Shown here piece by piece: positions 48,401 to 56,583 of a stretch of 64,000 nucleotides of DNA (within the stretch, counting starts at the first letter, position 1; the number at the start of each line of letters is the position of its first letter). The notes under the pieces were generated by a model. It was not told where the DNA came from and made no database searches. It was given only the letters and a program-made list of their open reading frames with translations. Location: the NCBI GenBank assembly GCA_028571685.1, contig CM053140.1, positions 57,666,201 to 57,730,200 on the forward strand. Reading direction: 5' to 3'. Source of the DNA: Heterohyrax brucei. Lineage: Eukaryota; Chordata; Mammalia; Hyracoidea; Procaviidae. A program made the translations under genes and the position numbers.

Positions 48401-49399
48401 AAACCACCATCACAACTAAGATATAGAAAATTTCCATCACTTTTAGAAAGCTCCCTTGTGTCCTTTTGTACTGATCACCTCCCACACTTAGCCCCAGGCA
48501 ACCGCGAAACTGCTCTCTGTCGCTATAGATTTGTTTTGCTCTCAGATTAAGGTCTAAAAATTGGGCACCCAGCATGGAGGTACCAACTTTTTATTTTATT
48601 TCCCAGAAGAAAAAATATTAAATACCTACAATCCCCTCTAATAGGTCATAATAACTATTATCAACCTCCATTTTCTCAAAGGGCATTTTAGCATCAAAAA
48701 AGGAAAAAGGGGTGGACATGACCTTAGAAGAGTCACATAAATTGGACAAGTTTCATTTTATGAAAAACTAACTACAGTGCCCTGATTTTTCTCAGTGTGC
48801 CATAGAATGGTGACAAAATGCTGTGAAACTGTGTTTGGGAACCATCATGTTAGGGGATCACTAAGGTCCCTTCAAACCATGGGATTCAAGACGGGGACAG
48901 AAGGTGTCTGGGGAATGAGGGTTAGGGGTCTTTCCCAAAGGTCAGTTTTTCAAGTGCTGGGACAGAAAAAGCTAACACACACACCACTCTTGTGGTTCAT
49001 CTTTTGTCTCTTTCTGTCTTCTCCCTTCCTCATTGTAAACCACAGAAGAAGCGGATGGAGGGCCCCGGCTCCCTGGGCCTGGAGGAATCAGGGAGCAGGC
49101 GCCTGCAGAACTTTGCGTTTAGTGGAGGACTCTACGGGGGCCTTCCCCCCACACACAATGAAGCAGGCTCTCAGCCACATGGCATCCATGGGACAGCTCT
49201 CATTGGTGGCTTGCCCATGCCATATCCGAACCTTGCTCCTGATGTGGACTTGACTCCTGTCGTGCCATCAGCAGTGAACATGAACCCTGCACCAAATCCT
49301 GCAGTCTATAATCCTGAAACCGTAAATGAACCCAAGAAGAAGAAATATGCAAAAGAGGCTTGGCCGGGCAAGAAGCCCACACCTTCCTTACTGATTTGA
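30383..49399 (+). CDS. PPP1R8: PPP1R8 / NIPP1, nuclear inhibitor of protein phosphatase 1, complete
   Basis: Joining 30383-30438, 32555-32615, 37890-38043, 39565-39785, 41289-41433, 47197-47261 and 49046-49399 gives 351 residues without a break, the length I recall for mammalian NIPP1. It targets PP1 in the nucleus and binds phosphorylated splicing and chromatin factors. Visible: an N-terminal FHA domain (GR at 52-53, SRVH at 68-71, STHGT at 90-94), a basic stretch RPKRKRK at 191-197, the PP1-docking RVTF at 200-203, an acidic SEDDE after it, and a basic C-terminal tail KKKKYAKEAW. Internal methionines at 143 and 225 are where known shorter isoforms are thought to start. All introns are GT-AG. 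Intron 5 holds a partial copy of exon 5. Confidence 0.98.
30891..31240 (+). repeat. L2-like 3' end fragments in PPP1R8 intron 1
   Basis: Two stretches (near 30895-30960 and 31155-31240) read like LINE2 tails: cttcctgagggcagggacag, and cctcaagggcagggactgcc followed by ggccaggcacatagtagga. Confidence 0.6.
31862..31980 (-). repeat. Short AfroSINE tail fragment
   Basis: Only the motif around ccaaaccccactgctgttgc is recognisable; the rest of the interval shows nothing. Confidence 0.45.
32085..32290 (-). repeat. AfroSINE, minus strand
   Basis: aaaacccactgccatcaagt, aggctgtaaatctttacaga, gcagactgccacatttttct and cataatgccaccagagctct. Long subtype. Confidence 0.92.
32555..32615 (+). CDS. PPP1R8: PPP1R8 coding exon 2
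   Basis: Acceptor tatttttcag, donor GAG|gtatgg. 61 nt: completes Trp19, then AGKPPPGLHLDVVKGDKLIE, leading into the FHA domain. Confidence 0.97.
32616..33461. other. PPP1R8 intron 2, no recognised feature
   Basis: Intron with no clear repeat beyond a faint MIR/L2-like tail (tgtgctaggcatagggatta) near 32990. Confidence 0.5.
33462..33630 (+). repeat. AfroSINE
   Basis: gaaaccctgttggcatactgg, tgccaggtgctccttggaaa, gtcactgtaagtcagaatgg and gtgggtttggttttg. Confidence 0.92.
34008..34175 (+). repeat. AfroSINE
   Basis: aacctttggtggcatagtga, ctgctaaccaaaaggttgac, ctatggggcagttctactct and tcggaatcgactgtatgtc. Confidence 0.92.
34211..34618 (+). mobile_element. Solo LTR, MaLR-like, plus strand
   Basis: Begins TGTCATCG and ends CTAAGACA. 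It shares gttatgttaatgaggcagga with the reverse complement of the LTR at 20029-20622 and ends with the typical gtaactaagaca. No matching target duplication was found. Confidence 0.75.
34937..34985 (-). repeat. AfroSINE or RTE tail fragment
   Basis: aagtgccgtcgagtcggatc and cgactcatggcgacc: the tail shared by AfroSINE and RTE, well preserved despite being so short. Confidence 0.8.
35219..35385 (+). repeat. AfroSINE
   Basis: gggagccttagtagtgcagt, agccaaaaagccagcagttt, gttgctgtgagtcagaatca and a T-rich end. Confidence 0.92.
35386..35890. other. PPP1R8 intron 2, no recognised feature
   Basis: No gene or named repeat seen. Confidence 0.5.
35895..36110 (+). repeat. MIR SINE
   Basis: tatagtggttaaaagagcgta, ttagttgtgtgaaactgaat and gatggttgtgcagatgaaaa give the MIR layout. 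Confidence 0.78.
36111..37060. other. PPP1R8 intron 2, largely unrecognised
   Basis: MIR-like words near 36150-36260 (cttagccaggagtgaaccac) and 36780-36950, otherwise unremarkable AT-rich intron. Confidence 0.45.
37065..37255 (+). repeat. AfroSINE, altered middle
   Basis: tctttggtggcacagtggtt, cactcgactgctaagcgaaa, then a non-standard middle, then ggggcagttctactctgtcc and gtcactctgagtgggaatc. Confidence 0.85.
37765..37783 (+). repeat. T19 run just upstream of PPP1R8 exon 3
   Basis: A 19-base T homopolymer about 105 bases before the exon 3 acceptor. No SINE or LINE body is attached on either side. Confidence 0.9.
37890..38043 (+). CDS. PPP1R8: PPP1R8 coding exon 3, FHA domain core
   Basis: Acceptor atatttatttag, donor GTA|gtaagt. 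154 nt, residues 40-90 plus one base. It carries LFGRNPD, the SRVH motif and LIDLNS, the phosphothreonine-binding face of the FHA fold. Confidence 0.98.
38044..39564. other. PPP1R8 intron 3, no recognised feature
   Basis: Ordinary intron. A CAACAACAA-rich tail near 39435-39455 could be the end of an unrecognised retroelement. Confidence 0.5.
39565..39785 (+). CDS. PPP1R8: PPP1R8 coding exon 4
   Basis: Acceptor ttcctag, donor GAT|gtaatt (weak at +5/+6). 221 nt: completes Thr91, then residues 92-164, the FHA end (HGTFLGHIRLEPHKPQQIP) and linker with Met143, an isoform start. Confidence 0.98.
39786..41150. other. PPP1R8 intron 4, mostly unrecognised
   Basis: A short relic near 40085-40190 (atagctagtcgctgctatgt, gttgggcagtacagatag) looks like an old DNA-transposon end, and an 18-base T run lies at 40550-40567. 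Nothing else recognised. Confidence 0.45.
41151..41346 (+). repeat. PPP1R8: Tandem-type duplication, copy 1 (native intron 4 end and exon 5 start)
   Basis: These 196 bases recur at 42922-43117 with no indels and about 11 substitutions by eye. This copy contains the real acceptor and the first 58 bases of exon 5. Confidence 0.95.
41289..41433 (+). CDS. PPP1R8: PPP1R8 coding exon 5, NLS and PP1-binding motif
   Basis: Acceptor ctggcctag, donor CAG|gtgagg. 145 nt: residues 165-212 plus one base. NLTEFNTAHNKRISTLTIEE, then RPKRKRKNSRVTF with the RVxF docking motif, then the acidic SEDDE. Confidence 0.98.
41935..42554 (-). mobile_element. L1 3' UTR insertion, minus strand, 13-bp TSD
   Basis: 620 bp with T-rich left end. 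It matches the 3' UTR of 17758-19243. The 13-bp repeat ATCCAGCATTTTT lies at 41922-41934 and 42555-42567. It sits between exon 5 and its copy. Confidence 0.95.
42922..43117 (+). repeat. PPP1R8: Duplication copy 2: partial copy of PPP1R8 exon 5 with its acceptor
   Basis: A 196-bp copy of 41151-41346, including the branch/pyrimidine region, the acceptor ctggcctag and the first 58 bases of exon 5 (43060-43117), coding NLTEFKTAHNKQISTLTIE. It ends at G|gtacag, a possible weak donor. Included after exon 5 it would bring a stop; replacing exon 5 it would keep the frame but drop the NLS and RVTF. It carries intron, so it is a DNA-level duplication rather than a retrocopy. Confidence 0.93.
43190..43284 (+). 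other. Exon-like segment of unknown origin in PPP1R8 intron 5
   Basis: Acceptor-like ttctgaccag before and donor-like CAC|gtaagg after. Open in one frame (LTEECYIILRVEEARKLNEH and on) if two bases come from the left. I cannot match it to NIPP1 or a named repeat. Confidence 0.3.
43600..44172 (+). mobile_element. L1 3' UTR, plus strand
   Basis: cccggaagagctagatggtg, tactggtctgacaaagacta, tgtgaggaatgtgctccata and a tail with aatttgctctgtaaactttg then aaaaaagtg. A relative of the 3' UTR at 56200-57100. Confidence 0.75.
44180..44990 (-). mobile_element. RTE/BovB-type LINE 3' end, minus strand
   Basis: On the minus strand 44523-44290 reads MNIAWSVKRMNKSVLEEVQP and on to DTVAPTMG, the C-terminal end of RTE reverse transcriptase, followed (at 44190-44230) by the AfroSINE-like tail. 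44590-44990 continues into the reverse transcriptase domain, with gaps. Confidence 0.88.
45138..45340 (+). repeat. MIR SINE
   Basis: gtatagcgtggtgatgaagag, gtgtggccttggccaagtga and ctcagtaagtccttggtaaa: a nearly full-length MIR. Confidence 0.85.
45848..45952 (+). repeat. AfroSINE, 3' half
   Basis: tctaccacctgctccttgga, ccccacgggacagttctgtt and atgagttggaattgacttga. Confidence 0.9.
45961..46152 (-). repeat. AfroSINE, minus strand, with (GAAA)n tail
   Basis: A GAAA-rich tail then cccactgccgtcgagttgat, agagtttccacagagtacct and ttaaccaccaggccaccagc. It lies tail to tail with 45848-45952. Confidence 0.93.
46160..47190. other. PPP1R8 intron 5 end, mostly unrecognised
   Basis: Short L2/MIR-like words near 46500-46600 (gtccaataaatgcagaatga) and 47000-47060; otherwise unremarkable. 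Confidence 0.45.
47197..47261 (+). CDS. PPP1R8: PPP1R8 coding exon 6
   Basis: Acceptor ctctttttgcag, donor AAG|gtagga. 65 nt: completes Glu213, then DVDPSVGRFRNMVQTAVVPV and K. Met225 here is the likely start of the short ARD-1-type isoform. Confidence 0.98.
48018..48135 (+). repeat. AfroSINE, internally deleted
   Basis: tttggaaaccctggttgcat, then a jump to ctacagtgtcattatgagtc and agttgacctgacagcagcag. Confidence 0.85.
48305..48545 (-). mobile_element. Old L1 (L1M-type) fragment, minus strand
   Basis: gtgatgtaatttgcataata, ttaagtgttcagtttgggtt and ccccaggcaaccgcgaaact resemble the old-L1 segment reading CACCC...TTCAGTGG...CCTGGCAACCAC. Confidence 0.65.
49046..49399 (+). CDS. PPP1R8: PPP1R8 coding exon 7 and stop
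   Basis: Acceptor aaaccacag; 117 codons and TGA at 49397-49399. KKRMEGPGSLGLEESGSRRL, a glycine-rich middle, a proline-rich stretch and the basic end KKKKYAKEAWPGKKPTPSLL. The C-terminal end is the region linked to RNA binding and a second PP1 contact. Confidence 0.98.
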   Translation, partial: KKRMEGPGSLGLEESGSRRLQNFAFSGGLYGGLPPTHNEAGSQPHGIHGTALIGGLPMPYPNLAPDVDLTPVVPSAVNMNPAPNPAVYNPETVNEPKKKKYAKEAWPGKKPTPSLLI

Positions 49400-50640
49400 T
49401 ATTTTTGGTCATAGAGAAGGGTGGGGATGGGTGGGAATGGGGTGGAAGGGAGACAAGGGAGCTAATGAACTAGGGAGAAAAACTTTCCATGTGTGCAGTA
49501 TCGTCTTTCAGAATGTCTCCTAGGGTCCTAACCATGTAATATTAAAACTGGGGGTAAGGTTGGAATGTCCCATAAAGACCTGTTTTCAGAACACTGATGT
49601 AGAAAATGATTCATATATATACTTTTGAATAGACTTCCCTGGCTGTTTCCCAAACTGGCCATTACCTCCTTTTTCCTTTCTCCTCCTTCCTAAGATCATT
49701 TTTATCGAAAGTCACATTTCCCTGGAGAGAGGCTCCAGGCCCTCAGGTTGAATCCAGAGCTGTAGGGGTTACAACAGATGACCAGGTATGTGGGTCCACA
49801 GCCTAGTTTACATTTACTGTGCTTGCAAGTCCCAGGCAGCAGAAGGTTGCCAGAGATCTCAGGTTGATCACAAAGAGAGTTGAGAATTCTTCAGTTAAGC
49901 AAACTCAGAAAAGCTTTCCTGAATCAGTGGTTTTGAGGTCCAGTAGTTAGGCTATCCTCTTTTTTCGTTTCTCTTGGGATGAGAACATTTGGATTTCTCT
50001 TTGTCTGTAACCAGTGCCGCAGGCACAGGTTGGTAGTTGAAAACTTGTAGTAATGTTTAAACTTTACCTGTTTTTCTTGTTAAACCTGAGCACTCCATTT
50101 GCTGAAGTTTCTCATTAGATTCAGGGTACTGTCCTTTACTCTCTAAGGTATTACTTCCCAAGTGTGTTATGAAGGCAGTTTTTTAAAGGATATGACCAGT
50201 TAGGGCAATTCAGATTAAAAAGGAAAAGATTTCATTTTTCAAGTAATGGATGTCTGTAGGAGGACATTTTTAGGTCATGGTTTGGAAGCTCTTTTTCCCC
50301 CTTTGATGGAGAGCTCTCAACATTGAGAGCTCCAGGACTAGACCTGGCTAACCAGAGTAGGAGACAGAGGTAGGAAATGTTGATAGGAGCTTTGTACAGA
50401 GATTTGTACATTTGTGTAATAGGCCTTTTCACGCTTTATGTGTAGCTTTTTACCTGTAACCTTTATTACGTTGTAAATTAAATGTAACTTTTGTCATTTG
50501 CGTGCAGTCTCTGATTCAGTCACCATCACCAGTTCCCACTGCCATGACACAAAGCTTGTGAGAGGCACAGCCACTGGGCTTGGGAGGCAATGCTGCGTCC
50601 CCATTTTATTTCTGTGAATAAAGATGCCCCCTGATGAATG
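49400..50640 (+). other. PPP1R8: PPP1R8 3' UTR (predicted extent)
   Basis: Repeat-free sequence from the stop to the AATAAA at 50617. An ATTAAA near 50476 could give a shorter form. Confidence 0.75.
50617..50622 (+). terminator. PPP1R8: PPP1R8 polyadenylation signal AATAAA
   Basis: Canonical hexamer 1.2 kb after the stop, followed by a TG-rich stretch (ctgatgaatgtgg). Confidence 0.75.
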
Positions 50641-51164
50641 TGGAAACTCTAATCAGAGAATCCAGTCCCCAGACTGAAGCCTCAGGAAGCAAACTGGGTT
50701 AAGAAATGCCTGCTGCCTTTCAGCAGGTAGGAGCACAGTTGACCTTACAAGGGTCAACTTCGGCTTTGGAGGTCTATCCTGATGTGGGTACAGTGTAAAC
50801 CAGACCACCCACTCTCTGGTTCTGTTACAGCTGAATGCATTTGTGCCACAGCTCAGGTAGCACAGGAGTAAAAGTAAGCTAAATTGAAGTTTCAGAGGGA
50901 CTTCAACGAGTTTGGGTTAAGTGATTGTGTCTGGATGCTGCAGTCTCATAAGCAGGAAGTGTGCTTTGTAGGGGCTAAGCATGGTTTTCAGATGAAGCTG
51001 TGTGGGTTCCACATGATTGTGGACTGAAGAACAGAGCTGTAAAATAGTTGTACAAAAAGTCAGACTTGTTAGATTCTGTAAAAATAAGTGTCCTCATCTT
51101 ACAAAGTAAGAGTAATAACCTCTTGTCATTGTTGAGAAAATTATTGTTAGTAGTGGCTAGTGGT
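50641..51164. other. Intergenic, no recognised feature
   Basis: Sequence after the PPP1R8 polyA signal; nothing recognised. Confidence 0.5.
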
Positions 51165-51350
51165 CACTGTGAGCACTTCATACCATGCTAAGCATTTATA
51201 GCATTTCATTTCATTCTTATAGTCCTAAGAACAGTACTGTTATCCCAACTTTACAGATGAAGAAACTGAGGCTCAAAGTCATACAGAATTTCCTATGATC
51301 AGATTAGGAAAGTCGGGATTGAAATTCAACTCTGATTCCAGACTGTCAGC
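51165..51350 (-). repeat. MIR SINE, minus strand
   Basis: ccaactttacagatgaagaa, actgaggctcaaagtcatac and gtcgggattgaaattcaact. Confidence 0.85.
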
Positions 51351-53235
51351 ACAGGCTTACACAGCCTCTGTGAGGACTTGAGTGGAGGGACATGCTTGGC
51401 CCCATGGGTGGTAGAGTGCTCAGTAGGCTGTGGCTGTAGCTGTGTTTTGTCTCCTAGATATTTATTGTGAAGACTTTTTGTTTCCAAACTGAACTACTTG
51501 TTGGGAGATTTAGATGTAGTTGAGAAAATAAATCCTTCCTGGTGCGAGGGTTTATGTCATGCATTATTGGGTTTTAAAATTTGAGTTGCAGAGCGCAGCT
51601 TGTGTTGGCATCTCAAAGAAGACTCAACAAACATCTCCAACCTCACAAGCATATTTCTTTCCCTTCAAGGGCCCTGTCAGCTTTCACAGAAGCCGGACTG
51701 GCTACATTTGATGGAAACCTGGATTAACTGGCACTATGTTTATTATTTTAGCTGGTCCTGTTAGTGTCCATCAGAGATGAGTATTTCAGGAAGGTACTCA
51801 CTTGCCCCTTGCCCTTGGTCCACTTCTGAACGATGACCATAGATGAATCCTCTTGCTCACCATGCAAGTTAGCAAGTAACAGTCCAGGGACACAGCTGCC
51901 CCCAATCCTGAGCACACTGCATGAGAAACAGCTGTTGGTTGTTCTGTGTCCTCTGCACAGTAATGATACAGCTGCTGAGGAGGGAAGGTGTGACCTCTGT
52001 TCCCCTGCCTGGGCTGGGAGAAGTTCTGAGCCCTCAGGAGATGGCACCAACTGGCAGGAGCCAGCCCTTTTCCCAGCAGACCCTGTTTCAGGATCCACTG
52101 TTTGAGGACCACTTGGTTCAAATATGGTCACTATTTTGTTCCAATCACAGATTTTTTGCCTGGAGGGACTTCAAAGGTCCTGTCAAGTCCCCTCCCTAGT
52201 TTTACTTGTGAGTAAATACAGCAGAAGGGACTGATGTCTGACATGGACTGGACCCCTGCTACAAAAGTGCACTACCCTACCTACCAGAGGCTCACCTGCT
52301 GGAGGGAACAGACGCCTGCAATGCTGAGAACTTGAATCGAGGGGTGTAGATGCAAGGACAGCAGAGAGGGTGAGCCCCTGACTGAGGCCTAAGCAGAAAT
52401 TTGCTACAGGGAAGGTTGTGGACCAAGGACCACCAGGTAGAAGGGTCACCATGAAGAGCATGGATGTGGGGTCAGGACTGCAGGTTGGGTGGGAAGGTTA
52501 GAGGCATGGTCCTGAAGGGCTCCATAGGCCATGCTAGGGAATGTGAAAACAGCAAGAAGTCACTGAAGGACTTTTTTTTTTTACTTAAAAAAATCATTAT
52601 AGAAGACATATGTAAAAAAATTGAAAAATACACTTTTCATGTGCAGATTTCCTGCGAAAGATTCAGGCTGGGACAGTGAGCAGACTCATTGTAGAAAATC
52701 ACTTTGGCAGCTGACACATAGTCCCTGACCTAAGGGAGTCCTCTGAGCAGGAGACACTTTTCACAGTTTAGGGTAGGATAAGTCTGAAAAGTCTGAATGT
52801 TGACAAAATGTGAAAGTGAAAATTCACCTTTAGTTGCCTGTGGGTGGAGGGTGCCTAAGAGGGAGACGCAGAGTCCTGGGAAGGCTTCAAAAACAAGTGA
52901 CTTGATGTCTTCAAGCGGTGGAGTGGGAGGCACTCCCAGCAGGGGGAGCTGCAGGAACAAAAGTGGGGTAGGATGGAGCTGATGAAGCTGTCTGCAGTGA
53001 CGTGTGGTAGAGTGGTAGGTTGTTGAGTCTTCCAGGAATTCTCTGGAGTGCTTACCCACTGAGTCTGGATTTTATCTGTGGCTGTGAAATGAAATCATTG
53101 CTTATTCAGTTAGGGAGTTGGAATCTGAGGCTTTTAGCTTAGAACTGAGGTGGGATGTAGTTCCAGAGGCAGCCGCGAACAGGACCCTGCTGCCATCCTT
53201 GGAGGCACTGTGGTACCCAGCATGGATTCCAGGAG
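51351..53235. other. Intergenic, no gene seen
   Basis: Moderately GC-rich sequence. Overlapping open frames at 51748-52131 lie in several frames on both strands and carry no family signature. Part of 52470-52570 looks like an old unnamed repeat. Confidence 0.45.
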
Positions 53236-53382
53236 TGTGGTTAAGTAGTGGTTAAAACGGGCTACAGCTAGTTCAAATGTACCAGGCGCTCCTTGGAAAT
53301 TCTACGAGGCAATTCTACCCTGTCCGCAGGGTTGCGATGAGTCAGAATCAGCTCAACAGCAGTGGATTTGGTTTTCTGGTTG
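53236..53382 (+). repeat. AfroSINE
   Basis: aagtagtggttaaaacgggc, ccaggcgctccttggaaatt, ttgcgatgagtcagaatcag and the GTTTTC-rich end. Confidence 0.9.
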
Positions 53383-53429
53383 GGGCAGGGAAAGGATCTA
53401 ACTTGGTGTGTTGAGCACAGAGGAGCTTG

Positions 53430-53560
53430 GTAGTAACCCCATATAACAGATGAAGAACTTGAGGTTCACAGGATACATAGTCAAAGGTGTATTGCTGGCA
53501 AGCTGTGAAACAGGGCTTCAAAACTGGCCCTGGTGTTCTGCACTGAGTAGCACAGGGGAG
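53430..53560 (-). repeat. MIR SINE, minus strand
   Basis: ataacagatgaagaacttga, gcaagctgtgaaacagggct: reverse MIR core. Confidence 0.65.
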
Positions 53561-53929
53561 TCCCCAACTCAGGCTACTTCCCCTGCTCCCATAATCTGTG
53601 GGAGCCTCTGAAGTTTGGACACTTTACATTTTTCCTTCCTTTCAATTTCCTACCCGCTTTTCTCTCCACCTCTGGTCCTCTTTTGGGTACGTGGGATTCT
53701 AAGGACTAAGTCTCCACACCCACACTGGGTTGGGACCTGAAGTTCTTTGCACATAGCTTTGCACCTGTGGCCTTGGTTACTCACCAGAAGTCCAGGTAAT
53801 GTATGCAAGGAGGTCATCAGAGGAGAACCTCTGGTGCTCCCTTGAACAGTCCCTGCCTGCCTCACCTTTCCCCACCCCTCCCTATTTCTGTGGGTCTGAG
53901 GTTGGCAGATGAGATGGAGAACATAACAT

Positions 53930-54350
53930 TTGCATCAAGACTCCATCCTGAGGGAGCAACATCCCTTTCTGTTTTGAACTTTTATGCTTTAAATGCGTGA
54001 CTTGGTGCTGCTCTGGAAAAAGAACAGCACAACAGTCAAGGCAGTTCTGATAATGGCTGTTTTTGAGGTTTTTTTTTCAGATCACTAAGCTGGACGAAAT
54101 GATGCCAAGCTTCAGCTCTCCTGCCCTGATAACAGACTTACAAAGGAAGACCTTGAAACAGACTGTCTTGCTGACTGCTTCTGCCATATTCCTCCTGATT
54201 ATCTCACTCTTGGACCTGCATGTAGCTTCCTCTTATAAACCCCTCTGGTCTGGCTGGGGACAGATAGACTGTGGAGGAAGTTGTTCCCCTCTATCTCTTG
54301 TGTATTGATATCCAATAAACCCTCATGATTATTCACCTTACCTTGTTTCA
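53930..54350 (+). mobile_element. Possible ERV1-type solo LTR
   Basis: A TATA-like cttataaacccctctgg about 80 bases before aataaaccctcatgattatt resembles the promoter-to-polyA spacing of a class I LTR. Borders and family are unresolved. Confidence 0.4.
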
Positions 54351-55289
54351 GTATAGGCTTTGTGGCAGTCAGCACAAATCTGTGTTTTATGGTAACAGGT
54401 CTGTGGATGAACTGTCCTCTCTCCACGCTAGACATGCCACCACCAGGATGTGAGATCTTCTTTCCTCACCTGCTCAGAGATATCATACCTGAAGTCGTAG
54501 CCTCTTCTGCCAAGACCATCAATACCTCTCTCCCTGCTGGATCATTCCCAGTGGTATTCAGGATTGCTGTCATCGTGGAAAAAAAAAACCCTAAAACCCT
54601 TTCTTGATTCCACTTCCTCAGCTACCTCAGCTCCCTGCATTCTCCCACTCCCATTTATCTGCTCTGTGTTGGAGCACAATGCTTAAAAAGACATGTATCA
54701 ATTTGGCATGTCTATTTCATCATCTGCACCAACTCTCAAATCTGCTCTGATCAGACTTTCATCCCTAACACTCCATTGAAATTGTGCCTGTTACGTAAAT
54801 ACTACAAAATATTGCAAACAATGCATGGACTCTAGAACAGAAAATAGATAAATGGGGAGCTTTTGAAAATCAAACACTTAGGCTCACCCAAAGACTTCAC
54901 CAAGAGAGTAAAAAGGCTACCTACAGATTGGGAATAAAAAATTTGGCAGCCACCACTTTAATCAGCAGCTAATCTCCATAATTTACCAGGCACCTCAAAA
55001 TCTCAACAAGAAGAAAACAACCCAATGGGTAAATGAGCAAAGGATATGAACACACATTTCAGCAAAAAAGATATCCAGGATGCTAACAGATAAATGAGGA
55101 AAGGCTCAAGATCATTAGCCATTAGAGAAATCCAAGTCAAAACTGATGAGATACTGTCTCACCTCAACAAGGCTGGCATTAATCCAGAAAACATAAAACA
55201 GCAAATGTTGGAGAGGTTGTGGAAGACTGGAACTCTAATGCACTGGTGGTGGGAATGTAAGATGGTACAATCCCTTTAAAAATCAAACT

Positions 55290-55680
55290 GGCACTGTTTT
55301 TTAAAAATGATTTTTTTTAATTAAGTGAAAATTTACAATCCAGGTCAATTTGCCGTACAAAACCCAGAGCATCTGCCTCTATGCAACTCTATGTGCTCTC
55401 CTCACCCTGTGACAGCATGCTCTTCCTTTCCACTCTTTACTTTCAGTATCCACTCAAATGACACTTGTCCCCTCTTCTCCACCCTATCTTCTGTCCTCTA
55501 AAAAGAGACCACTTGGACAGCCTCATATGTATATTAAACCATACAGAGACACACCACCTGCATCACTCTGTGTCCCATAGCCCAGTTCAATCTTTGTCTG
55601 AAGTGTTGACTTCAGTACTGGTTTCAGCTCTGGGCTAGCAACAAGTCCAGGGGCCATGTTCTCAGGGGACAGTTGGGTAC
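55290..55680 (-). mobile_element. Nested L1 3' UTR, minus strand
   Basis: T-rich start, attaagtgaaaatttacaat, tctatgcaactctatgtgct and a pyrimidine-rich body, in opposite orientation to the host L1. Same variant as 21310-21560. Confidence 0.85.
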
Positions 55681-56413
55681 CTTCTTAAAAGGCTAGAAAT
55701 AGACATACCATATGATTCAGCAATCCCACTGCTTTGAATACATCATAGAGAAATAAGAGCTGTCACATGAACAGATACATGGACACCAAAGTTTACTGCA
55801 GCTCTGTCCACAATAACAAAAAGATGGCATAAACCTATGTACCAATAAACAGATAAATGGATAGACAAACTGTGGTATATTCACACAATGGAATACGATG
55901 CAATGGCAAAGAACAATGGCAACTTCGGTAAACACCCAGTAATGTAGTCTGGAAGACACTATGCTGAGTGAAATCAGTCAGTTGCAAAAGGACAACCACT
56001 ATTACGAGGTCTCTAGAAAAGGACTAAACACAGAAGAAAAGAATCTTTGATAGTTACCAGAGAGCGGAGGGAGAGAGACAGGTACTCGCCAACTAGATAA
56101 TAGGAATTGGGTTAAGCGAAGAGTGTGACAGCATGCAATAGAAGAGAGATCAGCTCTTCTGGGCTATACTAAGAGCTAAGAGGTTTCCTAAATTTATCCC
56201 GACATTCTGAAGGTCAGAGTAGCAGGGATTGGGGTTTGGGGACCATGCATTTCAGAGACATCTAGGTCAACAGGCATAACTAAGTTTTCTTTTTGAAATT
56301 AGTCTGCATCCCACTTTGGTACATGGCATCTGGGGTCTTAAAAGCTAGCAGGCTGCCTTCTAGGATGCATCAATTGGTTTCATACCACCTGGGGCAGAGG
56401 AGAATGAAGGATA

Positions 56414-56583
56414 AAAAAGCCAAACCAAACCCACTGCCATCGAGTTGGGTTCAACTCATAGCGACCCTGGAGGTCAGAGTAGAACTGCACCATAGAGTTT
56501 CCAAGGAGCGCCTGGTGGATTTGAACTGCTGACCATTTGGTTAGCAGACATAGCACTTAACCACTGCATGACCAGGTTTCCAA
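56414..56583 (-). repeat. AfroSINE nested in L1, 11-bp TSD
   Basis: cccactgccatcgagttggg, agagtttccaaggagcgcct and atttggttagcagacatagc. The direct repeat AATGAAGGATA lies at 56403-56413 and 56584-56594. Confidence 0.95.

Noticed and set aside
48795-49253. 152-codon plus-strand open frame
   Set aside because: It reads through the intron into PPP1R8 exon 7 in the wrong frame; the true frame is the one ending KPTPSLLI.
51748-52131. 127-codon and overlapping 107-codon open frames on the minus strand
   Set aside because: Open frames occur in several frames and on both strands here, which reflects base composition. There is no splice context or recognisable domain.
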